Origin: a virus
Length of the DNA: 55,802 bases
Strand: one strand, 5' to 3'
Virus record (IMG/VR): IMGVR_UViG_3300011252_000208
Span: 1-55,802 of that record
Part shown: piece after piece, positions 36,312 to 45,795 of the stretch
Layout of the letters: each line of letters opens with the position of its first letter
Position numbering within the stretch: the first letter of the stretch is position 1
Notes under the pieces: generated by a model
What the model was told of the DNA's origin: nothing
Seen by the model: the letters and a program-made list of their open reading frames with translations, nothing else
Database searches by the model: none
Translations under genes and position numbers: made by a program

Positions 36312-36588
36312 CTCTTCCTTTTTTGATAGCCAACTCGCCACCACAGGCCATGTAACCACATGCGTCTACCCAGTTGTCAGGATTGCTTTTGTTAGATTTT
36401 AGCCGTGCTATTTTTAACAGCGTCATCATCACTGCAACGTCAGTAGATGTGAAATCCCATTCGTTGTTAAAGTAAATTTGCCACAACTCTGCTATGGAAT
36501 CAAAGTTGTCTTCCATATCACCGTGCGTGGCGTCACGATCTTTGGTGACGTACTGCTTTGCCGTATCTAATATTTCTGCCCGTTTCAT
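36289..36588 (-). CDS. DUF6378-like protein
   Basis: A 99-residue protein starting MKRAEILDTAKQYVTKDRDA, then THGDMEDNFDSIAELWQIYF, DVAVMMTLLKIARLKSNKSN and PDNWVDACGYMACGGELAIK. This is the DUF6378 pattern that I know from many phages (RAATHGDMEDNF, NPDNWVD-GY-ACGGE-A). It has conserved acidic and His residues and may be an all-alpha enzyme-like fold, but activity is unknown. It overlaps the helicase stop by 4 bases (36585-36588). Confidence 0.75.
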   Translation of the reverse strand: MKRAEILDTAKQYVTKDRDATHGDMEDNFDSIAELWQIYFNNEWDFTSTDVAVMMTLLKIARLKSNKSNPDNWVDACGYMACGGELAIKKGRDDGTDRT

Positions 36589-38252
36589 TCAGCTATCCTT
36601 TCCACTGCTGCGTCTATTTGTTCTTTGTTCCACAGATAGTTTAGCCAACACGCGGCTTTGTATTTTGTCCATGAGAAGTCCATTGCGCTTACTTGAACCC
36701 CACCCCTGCGCAAAGCATCACGTTGCTTGTCTGTGGCCCTCTCATTGAGCCAGCGTTTAGATTTGTTAGCTGCGTTACTGTCTTCTATTTCACGCATGAA
36801 GTCATCTGCGGCTGACATGGCTTGCACCTTACCACCAATTGCGACTGAGCGCACCTTGCGCCCGTTCTGAGCCTTGACTAGCCCAATAGATGTGTCGCCC
36901 ACTGTGCCGACTACGCCAAAGCCGTTGAAGCCCATTGCCATGAGGCACGAACCGTTGCCGAATATGTCCATCCATAGGAACGGTGATAGTTCCATGAGGT
37001 CGTATTCTGTCAGCGTGAAGTCCACCAATTCTTCTGTGTCTTGGCTTTGGAACTCATAGCCACACTCAACGCACATTCTGACGTTAAGAGGGTTAATGAA
37101 TCCGCACTCTGGACATTGCTTTTCTGGCGCTTCCCCGTTGGGGTCTTTAAGCTTGCCATCTAGGTTAGCTGCTTCATCCAACGCACCATGCGTTAGAATG
37201 CTGCTACCGAAGTCTAGCACAATACAGTCTTTCTTGATTTGGTCAGGATAAATCTCTGGATCAAGAATGCGCAAACCGCGCCCAATCATCTGCACCATTG
37301 TTGATTTAAATGAGCAGGGTCTGGTTAGAACCACACAAGATACAGGCGGTGCATCAAAGCCTTCGGTCAGCACTGCTACGTTCACCACAACTTGTACGTC
37401 ACCAAACTCAAGGTCATGCAGGATTTGTTCGCGTTCTGGCTTTGGCGTATCACCAATAACCATTTCAGCGTTTATGTCATGTTCGATAAACATATCCAGC
37501 AAGTCTTGTGCGTGGTTGATTGTGGAGCAGAATACAACGGTCTTTCGATCCCCTGCGCGGTCTTGCCATTCATTGACCACACGTTCGTTAATGACGCGCT
37601 TATTCATTATTCGCGCAACCTCATCCATGTCGAAGTCATTGCCGCGCCGTGTGACCCCTTCCAGAGCCTCTGTGACGCCAACATCGACAACGTAAGCCTT
37701 GGGTGGCACTAGGAAGCCTTCGCGTATCAGCGTGGCTAATTCTATTTGGTGTGAGCAATTGGTGAACACGCTGCGCAGACCTTTGCCATCTCCGCGATTA
37801 GGCGTGGCTGTAAAGCCAACTATCTCAGCGTGTTCGTTGTCTTCTTTGACCGCTTCGATAATTCTCATATAGGTGTCAGCGGCTGCATGGTGGCTTTCAT
37901 CTACAACAACCATATCGAACTTTGGCCTGTGGCGCAGATTGTTTTCGCGTGACAGGGTTTGCACCATTGAGAATATGGTGTCACCGTCCCACTTTTTAAT
38001 CGTGCCATTGACGATACTGGTGGATATGTTTGGGTTTACCTTTAGAAACTTTTCGCGGTTTTGCGCTACAAGTTCGTCGCGGTGCTGCAACACAAGAATG
38101 CGTTTACCTTCTTGGTGTCTTTTACCAATGAGCGCAGACAACATAATAGTTTTGCCTGCGCCTGTGGGAGCAACTACGATTGTATTTTTGTGGGTGTCCA
38201 GCGCATTTAATGCGTCTGAAATCGCCACCTCTTGATAGGGGCGTAATATCAT
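36585..38252 (-). CDS. DEAD/DEAH-box superfamily 2 helicase
   Basis: A 555-residue ATP-dependent helicase: motif I APTGAGKT (28-35), II DESHH (118-122), III GFTATP (146-151), VI QMIGRGLR (321-328). A zinc ribbon CPECG/CVECGYEF (C380, C383, C394, C397) follows, then a C-terminal domain of about 150 residues ending in a helical KAACWLNYLW region. This matches SSL2/UvsW-like helicases of phages, which remodel recombination and replication intermediates. It follows a stable leader hairpin (38281-38308), with GAGGACAATCAA before ATG. Confidence 0.9.
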   Translation of the reverse strand: MILRPYQEVAISDALNALDTHKNTIVVAPTGAGKTIMLSALIGKRHQEGKRILVLQHRDELVAQNREKFLKVNPNISTSIVNGTIKKWDGDTIFSMVQTLSRENNLRHRPKFDMVVVDESHHAAADTYMRIIEAVKEDNEHAEIVGFTATPNRGDGKGLRSVFTNCSHQIELATLIREGFLVPPKAYVVDVGVTEALEGVTRRGNDFDMDEVARIMNKRVINERVVNEWQDRAGDRKTVVFCSTINHAQDLLDMFIEHDINAEMVIGDTPKPEREQILHDLEFGDVQVVVNVAVLTEGFDAPPVSCVVLTRPCSFKSTMVQMIGRGLRILDPEIYPDQIKKDCIVLDFGSSILTHGALDEAANLDGKLKDPNGEAPEKQCPECGFINPLNVRMCVECGYEFQSQDTEELVDFTLTEYDLMELSPFLWMDIFGNGSCLMAMGFNGFGVVGTVGDTSIGLVKAQNGRKVRSVAIGGKVQAMSAADDFMREIEDSNAANKSKRWLNERATDKQRDALRRGGVQVSAMDFSWTKYKAACWLNYLWNKEQIDAAVERIAE

Positions 38253-38280
38253 TTGATTGTCCTCTTCGCTAAAAGAAAAT

Positions 38281-38308
38281 TGGGGGGTTCACGGCCCACG
38301 GCCCCCCA
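38281..38308 (-). promoter_or_regulatory. Leader hairpin before the helicase gene
   Basis: TGGGGGG (38281-38287) pairs with CCCCCCA (38302-38308), with CACGGC/GCCCACGG internal pairing. On the minus strand AATTTTCTTTTAGCGAAGAGGA follows, so it resembles a terminator or attenuator directly before a ribosome binding site. Confidence 0.6.
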
Positions 38309-38343
38309 TCCGTGGTAGCAGGCGCGGAATGGCCTTGCCGCTA

Positions 38344-38964
38344 CTACCTCTGCGCCCAGCTTGGCACGGGACTTCCAGCTTGCGGTGCTGGTGCCTGTGG
38401 TTGCTGGTATCCTGCTTGCGCTGCTGGCGTTGATTGCATTGGCGCTGACGCGGTAGCAATGAACCCCTTTTGATCTGGCGTTAACGCAGCCATCAATTGA
38501 TTTTGATCGCTATACCCGTTGGTGCCTTTCTTGATGCCAATCTTGGCACAAATCTCCATAGCGTTCAAGTCAAACACGCCAGAGATATTTCTGCGCTGTT
38601 GGGCTTCGTCCGACATATCGCTGGCCTTTAGATTGTTTGCACTTTCCACAATCTGACGCAGTGTTCGCAGACCAATTTCTTTAGCCAACGGCATACCGCT
38701 CTTGCCCATTTTGTTGCCATCAACAAAAATTTTAGACCAGAACTTACGTCTGTCGAACTCACCGCCGATGCAGGTAAATTCTAGTTCCATCCACTTTGCA
38801 GCGGAACTTTGTGATTGCTTGAACCACTGGCCCTGACCAAACTCAGGCAGTTCAATATCGCCGCTTTTAACAACGATAACTGCACGGCTGATTGCGCCGT
38901 TTGGAATGAGCGAAAACTCACGGTTGCCGCCATCATCTGCTGGTGTTTCATTAAGATTAAACAT
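38344..38964 (-). CDS. Single-stranded-DNA-binding-like recombination protein
   Basis: A 206-residue protein. The N-terminal 130 residues look like a beta-barrel: FSLIPNGAISRAVIVVKSGD, then AAKWMELEFTCIGGEFDRRK and FWSKIFVDG. The C-terminal 50 residues are Pro/Gln/Ala-rich and flexible (GYQQPQAPAPQAGSPVPSWA), like phage SSBs with a protein-interaction tail. It resembles the DUF669-type replication protein of phages. Adjacent to the Sak4-like ATPase, with an 8-base overlap, it probably coats ssDNA for annealing. The SSB call is by pattern and context. Confidence 0.6.
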   Translation of the reverse strand: MFNLNETPADDGGNREFSLIPNGAISRAVIVVKSGDIELPEFGQGQWFKQSQSSAAKWMELEFTCIGGEFDRRKFWSKIFVDGNKMGKSGMPLAKEIGLRTLRQIVESANNLKASDMSDEAQQRRNISGVFDLNAMEICAKIGIKKGTNGYSDQNQLMAALTPDQKGFIATASAPMQSTPAAQAGYQQPQAPAPQAGSPVPSWAQR

Positions 38965-39820
38965 TTTTATTTCCTTCGCTTTGCTGCGTTTCTGGTTTTA
39001 CAAAATCCAACGGTTTCCCATTTGCTGAAAGTTGTGAACTCATTTTGTCGATCAGTTTACCTAAGTGTGGTTCTTCAAGTGTAGCCAATCGACCAGACCT
39101 ATCCTTGGCAGGATAGCCCCATTCATTCAATGGCTGACAGATAAATGCGCGGTACGGCCCATTTTCACCTGTTAGAATAGCCATTGTAATTACTTCATCA
39201 ACAATTCCGGGCAATTCGCGCCCTGTCTTGCTGCCTTCGATCTGCAAGTTATATTGCTTGCGGCTGTAGTCATCTGTGGTTTCATCCAAGATGCCAACAA
39301 AGATTACATTCTTTTCGCGGATATGCTGCAAGTGGGTTAGCCACTGCATCATTTCACGACCATGCAAGCCGTATGCTGCGCGTGTGTCCAGTTTACCTGT
39401 GCGGTCAGACCGCGACTCTGGTTGTTGCTGGCACCATGAAAAGCACAAGCGCCCTGCTACTGTAATTGAGTCCACAAACAGCGTATCATACTTTGCTACT
39501 AGCGCAGTTGGATCACCCTCTTCTGCACACAGAAAATCATAGTGTGCTTGGCTGTATGGCTGATCTTCTGCCAGTGATGGGTTTGGCCCACCAAGATAGC
39601 ATGCAAGATCACGACACTCAGGCCATGACTGCGGACGCATCACATCAATGGGATGCCCTTCGATAGCTGAGTCGCCAGCTTCTAGGTCAACGAACAATGT
39701 GCGTTCGCCTAGAGTTCTAGCGAGTGTGGTTTTACCCACACCGCTTTGACCACAGATCACAATTTTGTGACCTTTCTTTTCAGATAACCGTTGATCGGCT
39801 GTGATAATTTGAAAACCCAT
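38957..39820 (-). CDS. Sak4-like RecA-type ATPase (AAA_24)
   Basis: A 287-residue protein. Walker A GQSGVGKTT (24-32), a FVDLEAGDSAI segment, and YDTLFVDSITVAG as Walker B. It matches the short RecA-like phage recombinases of the Sak4 group (AAA_24), which anneal or exchange strands with an SSB partner. It is followed by the SSB-like gene, and the nuclease and helicase lie downstream, making a complete recombination module. Start ATG overlaps the upstream stop as TAATG. Confidence 0.8.
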   Translation of the reverse strand: MGFQIITADQRLSEKKGHKIVICGQSGVGKTTLARTLGERTLFVDLEAGDSAIEGHPIDVMRPQSWPECRDLACYLGGPNPSLAEDQPYSQAHYDFLCAEEGDPTALVAKYDTLFVDSITVAGRLCFSWCQQQPESRSDRTGKLDTRAAYGLHGREMMQWLTHLQHIREKNVIFVGILDETTDDYSRKQYNLQIEGSKTGRELPGIVDEVITMAILTGENGPYRAFICQPLNEWGYPAKDRSGRLATLEEPHLGKLIDKMSSQLSANGKPLDFVKPETQQSEGNKNV

Positions 39821-40221
39821 TACTTGTCCTCGACTTCTACTGTAAAGCGTCCGACTTCTGTAGTACGGGCGGCTTCTAGTGTTGCTTTGATTGCGGGTGG
39901 AGCGGTTGTGTACTTGCGCTCTTCCACAGCGTAGGTCAGCTTTGCGTAGTGCTGTGCATTCTCAGGCGTCATGCTGTTGAATGTGTCACGCAGTACGTCT
40001 TGATCCCAAGTGACCTTTTTACCAACGTTGACTTTCATAGCCACATTGCCTTCGACAATATGCGCAGTACCAAAGTCTTTACCGTCTGCCCGTAGTGCAT
40101 CACGCGCCAATGGCAGAAATAAATCTGATAGTTGATCGTCTACGTTTTTGAGTTCGGCACGAAGCTCAGTGATTACTGACTTGAGTTCGTCGCGCCGCTC
40201 AAACAGTTCCATACTGTTCAT
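39820..40221 (-). CDS. Conserved hypothetical preceding recombinase
   Basis: A 133-residue protein. The N-terminus is a coiled coil (MELFERRDELKSVITELRAE). The C-terminal half (FNSMTPENAQHYAKLTYAVE, ERKYTTAPPAIKATLEAART) is conserved in marine phages as I recall, without a known activity. It is the first gene of the recombination block. The ribosome binding site AAGGA is eight bases before ATG, in a TAGCAAAGAAGGA leader shared with other early genes. Confidence 0.6.
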   Translation of the reverse strand: MNSMELFERRDELKSVITELRAELKNVDDQLSDLFLPLARDALRADGKDFGTAHIVEGNVAMKVNVGKKVTWDQDVLRDTFNSMTPENAQHYAKLTYAVEERKYTTAPPAIKATLEAARTTEVGRFTVEVEDK

Positions 40222-40278
40222 GCGTATATTCCTTCTTTGCTACAAGTTCCCAATACCTAGCAAGTGCTGGCATACGTG

Positions 40279-40653
40279 TCAACTATTTTTTTTGGTTAAA
40301 TATATTTCAATGCCTAAACAAGCCTTCATCAGCTTCTTTTTTAGTTTAAATTCAGGGGTTTCCACGCCTTTTGCGTCTTCAACAATTTGTTCCCACACGC
40401 CATCTTTGTTCTCGCGCTCGTATCTAAAGTCGGCAACATAGGCGCATATCTTCTGGTCATTAACGATCAGATTGAACCTGACTTGCAGTTCCAAGTTTCT
40501 GACGGTGCCAGCCCGTTCTAGCGCGTGTAGATATAAATAGCGTTCTGATTCCCACTTTGAATCGAACTTGATGTTGTGAACCACAACCTTCTTATTACCG
40601 TACTTGGGCCTTGACCCAAATCTTCTGGGATTATATGGTCTTTGTGACGCCAT
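40279..40653 (-). CDS. DUF1064 nuclease-like protein
   Basis: A 124-residue protein starting MASQRPYNPRRFGSRPKYGN. It matches the DUF1064 phage family: KYGNKKV, IKFDSKWESERYLYLHALER, VRNLELQVRFNLIVNDQK, CAYVADFRYE and IVEDAKGVETPEFKLKKKLM. The D/E residues and final VED-KG are PD-(D/E)XK-like, suggesting a Holliday-junction-type nuclease. Start 40653 avoids overlap with the divergent plus-strand regulator. Family assignment is confident; activity is inferred. Confidence 0.75.
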   Translation of the reverse strand: MASQRPYNPRRFGSRPKYGNKKVVVHNIKFDSKWESERYLYLHALERAGTVRNLELQVRFNLIVNDQKICAYVADFRYERENKDGVWEQIVEDAKGVETPEFKLKKKLMKACLGIEIYLTKKNS

Positions 40654-40672
40654 GTTTGGGAAAGGAACCTTT

Positions 40673-40891
40673 ATGCCAAATCCAAAAGAATACAAGTCTG
40701 TTGGCCTTACAACAGAGGCATACGATAAGTTGAAATACGTTGCAGCGCAAGAGGACAGACCATTGGGGCGTCAGCTTTCAAGGCTGATTGACGTTGCTTA
40801 CTTGCAGATACAGAACGCCAAGCGTGGTTATAGACCTGCCAGCACAGGCGGCATTGGTTCTGCATCTACTGTCATGGAACTTGAAGACTAA
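40673..40891 (+). CDS. Ribbon-helix-helix regulator (lone plus-strand gene)
   Basis: A 72-residue protein starting MPNPKEYKSVGLTTEAYDKL. The pattern KSVGLTTEAYDKLKYVAAQE then RQLSRLIDVAYLQIQ matches Arc/CopG/MetJ ribbon-helix-helix repressors. AAAGGA is seven bases before ATG. It diverges from the DUF1064-like gene with only 19 bases between starts, and its TAA stop overlaps the stop of the convergent internal virion gene (CTAA). It is the only plus-strand gene outside 28.97-31.44 kb. Likely a regulator of flanking promoters. Confidence 0.6.
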   Translation: MPNPKEYKSVGLTTEAYDKLKYVAAQEDRPLGRQLSRLIDVAYLQIQNAKRGYRPASTGGIGSASTVMELED

Positions 40892-43800
40892 AGCAGCCCT
40901 GCGCTTCCCAAACCGCCAAGTAAAGTAGCCGCCGCCGCAGGGTTTTGGGCGGCTCTTTCTCGTAGTGTCATCTGTTGTGCGTTACGTCTTATTTGTTCAA
41001 TGGGAGACAATGGTGCAGCAGGACCAGTTTTTCTAGGCGCGGGAGGTTCAAAATTTATTGCCGGGGGCGTTACAACTGGAACACTTGTTCGGCTTTCCGG
41101 GCCTTGAGAACCTAAACCTAAAGCTCTAGGCGTTACTTGTTTGGCTACTCTGCTGGCTCCACCTAAAGCTCGTCCTGTTCCTTGAACTACTTTACCTATT
41201 TTACTCGCAGTTGCGCCAGCATCCACACCCTGTTCACGCGCAGCATCGTCCAAGAATCCTAGAATTGCACGACCATTTTCTTTAGCTGTACCGCCACCCT
41301 CACGTAACTCTAAAAACTTTTTTGCAACTTCATGTCTGCCAAGTGCTTTAGCACCTAATCTCATTTGTGAAACACGCGCAATCGCAGTTAATGGATGTTT
41401 AAACACTTGCGCCCAAATGCTACCCGCAGCAATTGCACCCTCTTTTGTTACATCACCTAAAAACGAAAGTTCTTCCGCGAACTCATACAATGCTTTTGTT
41501 GTGTTCGGGTTTGCAGCATCATCAAGAATTGTTGATAGAACTTTTCTATCATACATACCTAAAGTTTCTTGTAACTTTCCTGCACTTTTTGCGCTGTCAA
41601 AAAGTCCACTATCTACGGATTCCATAATGTCTTGCAACACAACTTGGCGCATGTTGCTTTTCATTTGTGGATTATCCCCAAAAAACTCCATAATTCTGCT
41701 GGCTTCAGATTGAGATAGGTTAGGTGTTGTTAAAGCCTGAACAACTTCATCATAAGATCGTGGGCCTAGCTTACCTGTTTCCAAATCTTTTAACACACGG
41801 GCTTTTAACAAATCATCATAATCGCTGGTTACTTTAGCTATGTCATTAAGAGCATCCAACACGCTTGTTGGCGCTCCTGCTTCACTAGCCAATCTAATTT
41901 GTTCGGCTTTTACGCCGCCTCGCATATCTGACTTGCCTATAGCGTTGGCTAAATTTTGTATTTCGTCCCACTTGTCACCAAACAATTCTTTGCCCGTTCC
42001 TTTGAGGGACATGATTTTATTTCTAAAAGTTTTGCCGTTGAATTGCGTTGGGTCAAGTGGATCACGCCCTGCATCAGTTAAAGCGTCATCTATGAAGCTA
42101 CGACCTAACATATCCCGAACTTCATCAGGATTATCTACAGTTTTTAAAATGTTACGCAGTCTTTCTGGTTCATCTGGCTTGACCACTTTAGAAAATAATT
42201 TGTCAGATGTAGCCCGTGGTACATTACCGTTTAATGACTGCAAATCTCTTAAAGACCTAATGATACTCAAATCAACAAGTTTTTCAAAGGGTTCTATTCC
42301 ATCACGATAATGCTTTATCGCTATTTCTCTTTGTTTTGCTGCTTGTATTAATGACGTTTTATCAATCATAGACAGTGCATCTTCAGGAATATGATCCCCA
42401 ATGTTTTTACTCATTAAAACATTGTCTATGTTTCCTTTTATATCTTCTAATAATAACGCGGCTTTAGTTGATATTTTGCCGTTAAAATACAAGTTGTCGT
42501 TAATCGCTTTGCGCAAAACAGCCATTTCAGAAAAACTTGCTTTTCCCTGAGTGCTTCGCAAAAATATATCAATGTCTGTAGCCAATGGATCAGCAAGATT
42601 TCGCATTTCTGCGTTGTATTCCATTATTTTTGATTCCAAGGGCCTTACATTAAATAACTTGAATTTATTCCCTCTACCACCCGCAATCGGTGCCAGTATT
42701 TCATCAATAGCAGAAAAATTATCTGCCGCATCAGCCCCAAATTTAGAAAATGTATTTGTGATACGACCTAAAATTTCAGGATTCAAATCCACATTGTTTT
42801 TCATGGATTTTGATAAAACATCAACAGAACCATCTATAGCTCTTAGGTATGCTTGGTTGGCACTTTCTTGCAGCTTTTGAAATTTTACAAACTGGCTATC
42901 GCTGAGGAACATAACATCATCAGCTAACTGGCCTTTTGCGTCAGCGCGAACACCTTCAAGGAATTTATTTTTTTCAGCAAGCGCAAGCCCAAGGTTTCGT
43001 TCTCTACGATCTACAACTTTACCAGCGTTTTCCAAAAACTTTTGACCGTAGCCTAGTCGTTCTGCACCAAGGCTTTGCAGACTTGGTGTAAAATCTTTGT
43101 CTATTAACCTTCTAGCAACAGCTAAGTTTTCTTTGTTTACTTCCTCAAGAGCGCCTACACCTGACAACCTGCCAGCTACAGACTTGCCACCACCAATAAC
43201 CTTGCGGCCTGCCCCGATCACCGCAGCGCCTATAAGCTCACCACCAGCGCCTATAGCGCCCTCTATGGCTACGTCTTTAGCTATATCGCCTAACCCTTGC
43301 GTCTGCACGCCTAACAAGCCCTCTATGGACTCTTCTAATGCTTGACCCAAAGCACCACCAGCGCCTGCGCCAACCACAGCGCCAAGGCCAAAAGAAGGAC
43401 CACCACCAATGATAGCGCCTGCCACAGAACCTACAGTTTCTGGAACTATGCCTGCCAAGTCGGAAAAATCACGCATACTGAAGCCTTCATCTTCAATAAC
43501 AAGATTTTTACCAATTGGCTCCATGCCGCGTTTTTCTTGGCCCTTCTGGGTTAATGAATATCTACCAGCTTTATCTTTAACAAATCCATCAGACCCGACT
43601 AGGCTTTCTAATATGGCTTCACGATCACCGTCAGTTTCCGCAAAAGACAACAAAGACCGTAGCCTACCATCTGCACCAGTAGTGTAATCAAAGTTTTCAC
43701 GGTCACGGCCCTGTCGAATATCGACTAATTCTTTCAGGGTTTTTCCACTACCTAAGTTAGAAAAAGATAAAGACGCTGCTAAATCAGCGACCTCTTCATT

Positions 43801-43905
43801 GGGAGCGTTGGATTCTATAGCGCGATATGCTTTTAATTTCTGAGCGTCAGTAAATGACCCTGATTCTATACCGCGATATAAATTTAACTTTATCCGATCA
43901 TCCAA
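40888..43905 (-). CDS. Internal virion / ejection protein
   Basis: A 1005-residue protein. The first 140 residues are charged (MDDRIKLNLYRGIESGSFTD). A Gly/Ala-rich hydrophobic segment at about 150-240 (AGAIIGGGPSFGLGAVVGAG) could insert in a membrane; a long helical body follows. The C-terminus IEQIRRNAQQMTLRERAAQN then AAATLLGGLGSAGLL is a signature I recognise from large virion proteins of marine phages. By size and position beside three similar genes it is probably ejected with DNA. No lytic transglycosylase motif is seen. Confidence 0.7.
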   Translation of the reverse strand: MDDRIKLNLYRGIESGSFTDAQKLKAYRAIESNAPNEEVADLAASLSFSNLGSGKTLKELVDIRQGRDRENFDYTTGADGRLRSLLSFAETDGDREAILESLVGSDGFVKDKAGRYSLTQKGQEKRGMEPIGKNLVIEDEGFSMRDFSDLAGIVPETVGSVAGAIIGGGPSFGLGAVVGAGAGGALGQALEESIEGLLGVQTQGLGDIAKDVAIEGAIGAGGELIGAAVIGAGRKVIGGGKSVAGRLSGVGALEEVNKENLAVARRLIDKDFTPSLQSLGAERLGYGQKFLENAGKVVDRRERNLGLALAEKNKFLEGVRADAKGQLADDVMFLSDSQFVKFQKLQESANQAYLRAIDGSVDVLSKSMKNNVDLNPEILGRITNTFSKFGADAADNFSAIDEILAPIAGGRGNKFKLFNVRPLESKIMEYNAEMRNLADPLATDIDIFLRSTQGKASFSEMAVLRKAINDNLYFNGKISTKAALLLEDIKGNIDNVLMSKNIGDHIPEDALSMIDKTSLIQAAKQREIAIKHYRDGIEPFEKLVDLSIIRSLRDLQSLNGNVPRATSDKLFSKVVKPDEPERLRNILKTVDNPDEVRDMLGRSFIDDALTDAGRDPLDPTQFNGKTFRNKIMSLKGTGKELFGDKWDEIQNLANAIGKSDMRGGVKAEQIRLASEAGAPTSVLDALNDIAKVTSDYDDLLKARVLKDLETGKLGPRSYDEVVQALTTPNLSQSEASRIMEFFGDNPQMKSNMRQVVLQDIMESVDSGLFDSAKSAGKLQETLGMYDRKVLSTILDDAANPNTTKALYEFAEELSFLGDVTKEGAIAAGSIWAQVFKHPLTAIARVSQMRLGAKALGRHEVAKKFLELREGGGTAKENGRAILGFLDDAAREQGVDAGATASKIGKVVQGTGRALGGASRVAKQVTPRALGLGSQGPESRTSVPVVTPPAINFEPPAPRKTGPAAPLSPIEQIRRNAQQMTLRERAAQNPAAAATLLGGLGSAGLL

Positions 43906-43917
43906 ATCCTACACTCC

Positions 43918-45795
43918 CTAAGTTCCAGCAAGACGCTGTTTTTCGCGCTTGGCTAGTTCCGCTACATCCTCTTCAGACATTGGGCCATCATCAGGGGCTA
44001 CAGACCTACCTGTGTAACGATCCAATGTGTTTAAGGCGTCCAGAATATCACGTTCTTTCTTTATAATGATTGAGTTAAACAGGTCATTTAACTTAAATGT
44101 TATTTCGTCTGCTGTCCTTCCTGCGTCTAAATCACCCACAATTTGTGCAACTCTTGCACGGTCAGCATCCGAAATAGTTTTACCAGCTTCACCCAAAATT
44201 TCAGGAGCATTTTGTGCTTGCAATTTATCTAAGATAAATTTTAATTTTTGTGTTTCGGTAACATCTTCACGAAGGTTTACACCAAGAACTTCAGCTAAAT
44301 TATCTAGTTTATCAACACTAAATCTAAATATATTGACGCCTTCTGCTAACTCCATACCAGTTATAAATTTTTCTTTTGCTATATTTATATCTCTAGCAGC
44401 GTTTTGCAGAGCTTTGTATGTTTCATCTCCTGTACCTACTAATTTGTTTTCCACGCCAGAATTAGGCAAAGCTCTCCAAGTTTCTATGGTGAACAAATCC
44501 CCAGCACCCTCGCCAAATAGCTCCATTTTTCTAGGGGTTTTTGTGTCATATAGCGATTTTGCTTCGGGTGTTTTCATAGCTTCTGCAACAATGCTTGTGT
44601 AGCTAGACCCCGGAAGTATATCAAACTTTTCTGCAAACTCTGGGTTCTGCATAAGTTGTTGCAGTTCGCCTTTGCTAAGTGTTTCAAGACTGCCTTTGTT
44701 TTGCAATATAGATGAAACGGTGCCAGCAACACCATCACCCTTTGGTACTACAAAGTATTGGCTTAAAGCCGACATTTCTTTTTTGGCTGCTTCACGCTTA
44801 GTTTTATCTGATGACTCTGCCTCTAGCGCATATTTACCCGCAGCAATAACATTGTTACGCGCCTCTGCTTTAGCCGCAGTCAGTGCAGGCAGGGCTTTCT
44901 CACCAGCTTCGCCCACAGAACTTAACATTCTGCCAACGTTGAAGCCTTTACCAGCGCGGTTCTGCATCATGGACAGGCCCATAGCCATTAACGCTTGGCT
45001 AGTGTCGGGCTTGCCACTTATGTCAACGCCAGTGGCTTCCGCAAACTTTTTCTTGTAGGCTTCAATGTCACCCACTTTTGGAAGCTGACCTTCTGCGCCT
45101 TCTCTAGCCTGTGATATGTAATCTGTCATTGCTTGAGCGAACAGTTGTTCGGCTGGGTCATCACTCATAGATGGCATATCCAAGCTGGCTTCGCGGTTTG
45201 CGTCAGCTAACTCCTGTTCTTTTCTTTTTGCAATAATCATATCTTGCGCTCTGGCTTCATCAGACGCGCCATCCCTAGCGGGTGTGCCTTTGTTTCTGCC
45301 AGAAGTTCCGGGCGTTGTTTTGGTTTTGCCTTTTTCAAACTTCGGGTCTGTTTCTAAAAATCTATTCTTAAAGTCATCACGGGATTCACCGGGTTTGCGC
45401 TCAAACATAATGTCAGGAATATCCGTAGCTTCAAATATACTATTATCAGTAATACCTTCAGCAGCTATAGCTTCAGCAGCAGCAGACGGGCTTGTTAAGT
45501 ATTTTGTAGCAGATAAAGCAGCGTCTAACATAGGCGCTGGCAACCTACCACCTTCGCCGCTAAACATTCCCAAACCCTTTGTTATACCCTCTGTTAAGTC
45601 TTTAAATCCTATCTCTGGAAACCCGAACACATTGTTGAGAGAGTTTTTTTGCAAATCTTCAAGAGTTGTACCTTGAACCTTTTGAGGGACCATACCCAGA
45701 CCCTGCGCCAAAGCCCCACCTTTTGTCTGAGGGACACCCGCACCTTCTATACGCCTGCGGATTATCTCGTTATACGGTGCGGAAATGTCAGCCAT
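43918..45795 (-). CDS. Internal virion / ejection protein
   Basis: A 625-residue protein: MADISAPYNEIIRRRIEGAG, a basic Thr/Gly/Pro linker near residue 160, then a helical C-terminal half with Ala/Lys/Glu-rich segments (ALMAMGLSMMQNRAGKGFNV). No enzyme motif is evident. It follows the 368-residue protein and precedes the 1005-residue protein with short gaps, an arrangement typical of ejection-protein operons. I assign it to the same set by context and helical composition. Confidence 0.65.
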   Translation of the reverse strand: MADISAPYNEIIRRRIEGAGVPQTKGGALAQGLGMVPQKVQGTTLEDLQKNSLNNVFGFPEIGFKDLTEGITKGLGMFSGEGGRLPAPMLDAALSATKYLTSPSAAAEAIAAEGITDNSIFEATDIPDIMFERKPGESRDDFKNRFLETDPKFEKGKTKTTPGTSGRNKGTPARDGASDEARAQDMIIAKRKEQELADANREASLDMPSMSDDPAEQLFAQAMTDYISQAREGAEGQLPKVGDIEAYKKKFAEATGVDISGKPDTSQALMAMGLSMMQNRAGKGFNVGRMLSSVGEAGEKALPALTAAKAEARNNVIAAGKYALEAESSDKTKREAAKKEMSALSQYFVVPKGDGVAGTVSSILQNKGSLETLSKGELQQLMQNPEFAEKFDILPGSSYTSIVAEAMKTPEAKSLYDTKTPRKMELFGEGAGDLFTIETWRALPNSGVENKLVGTGDETYKALQNAARDINIAKEKFITGMELAEGVNIFRFSVDKLDNLAEVLGVNLREDVTETQKLKFILDKLQAQNAPEILGEAGKTISDADRARVAQIVGDLDAGRTADEITFKLNDLFNSIIIKKERDILDALNTLDRYTGRSVAPDDGPMSEEDVAELAKREKQRLAGT

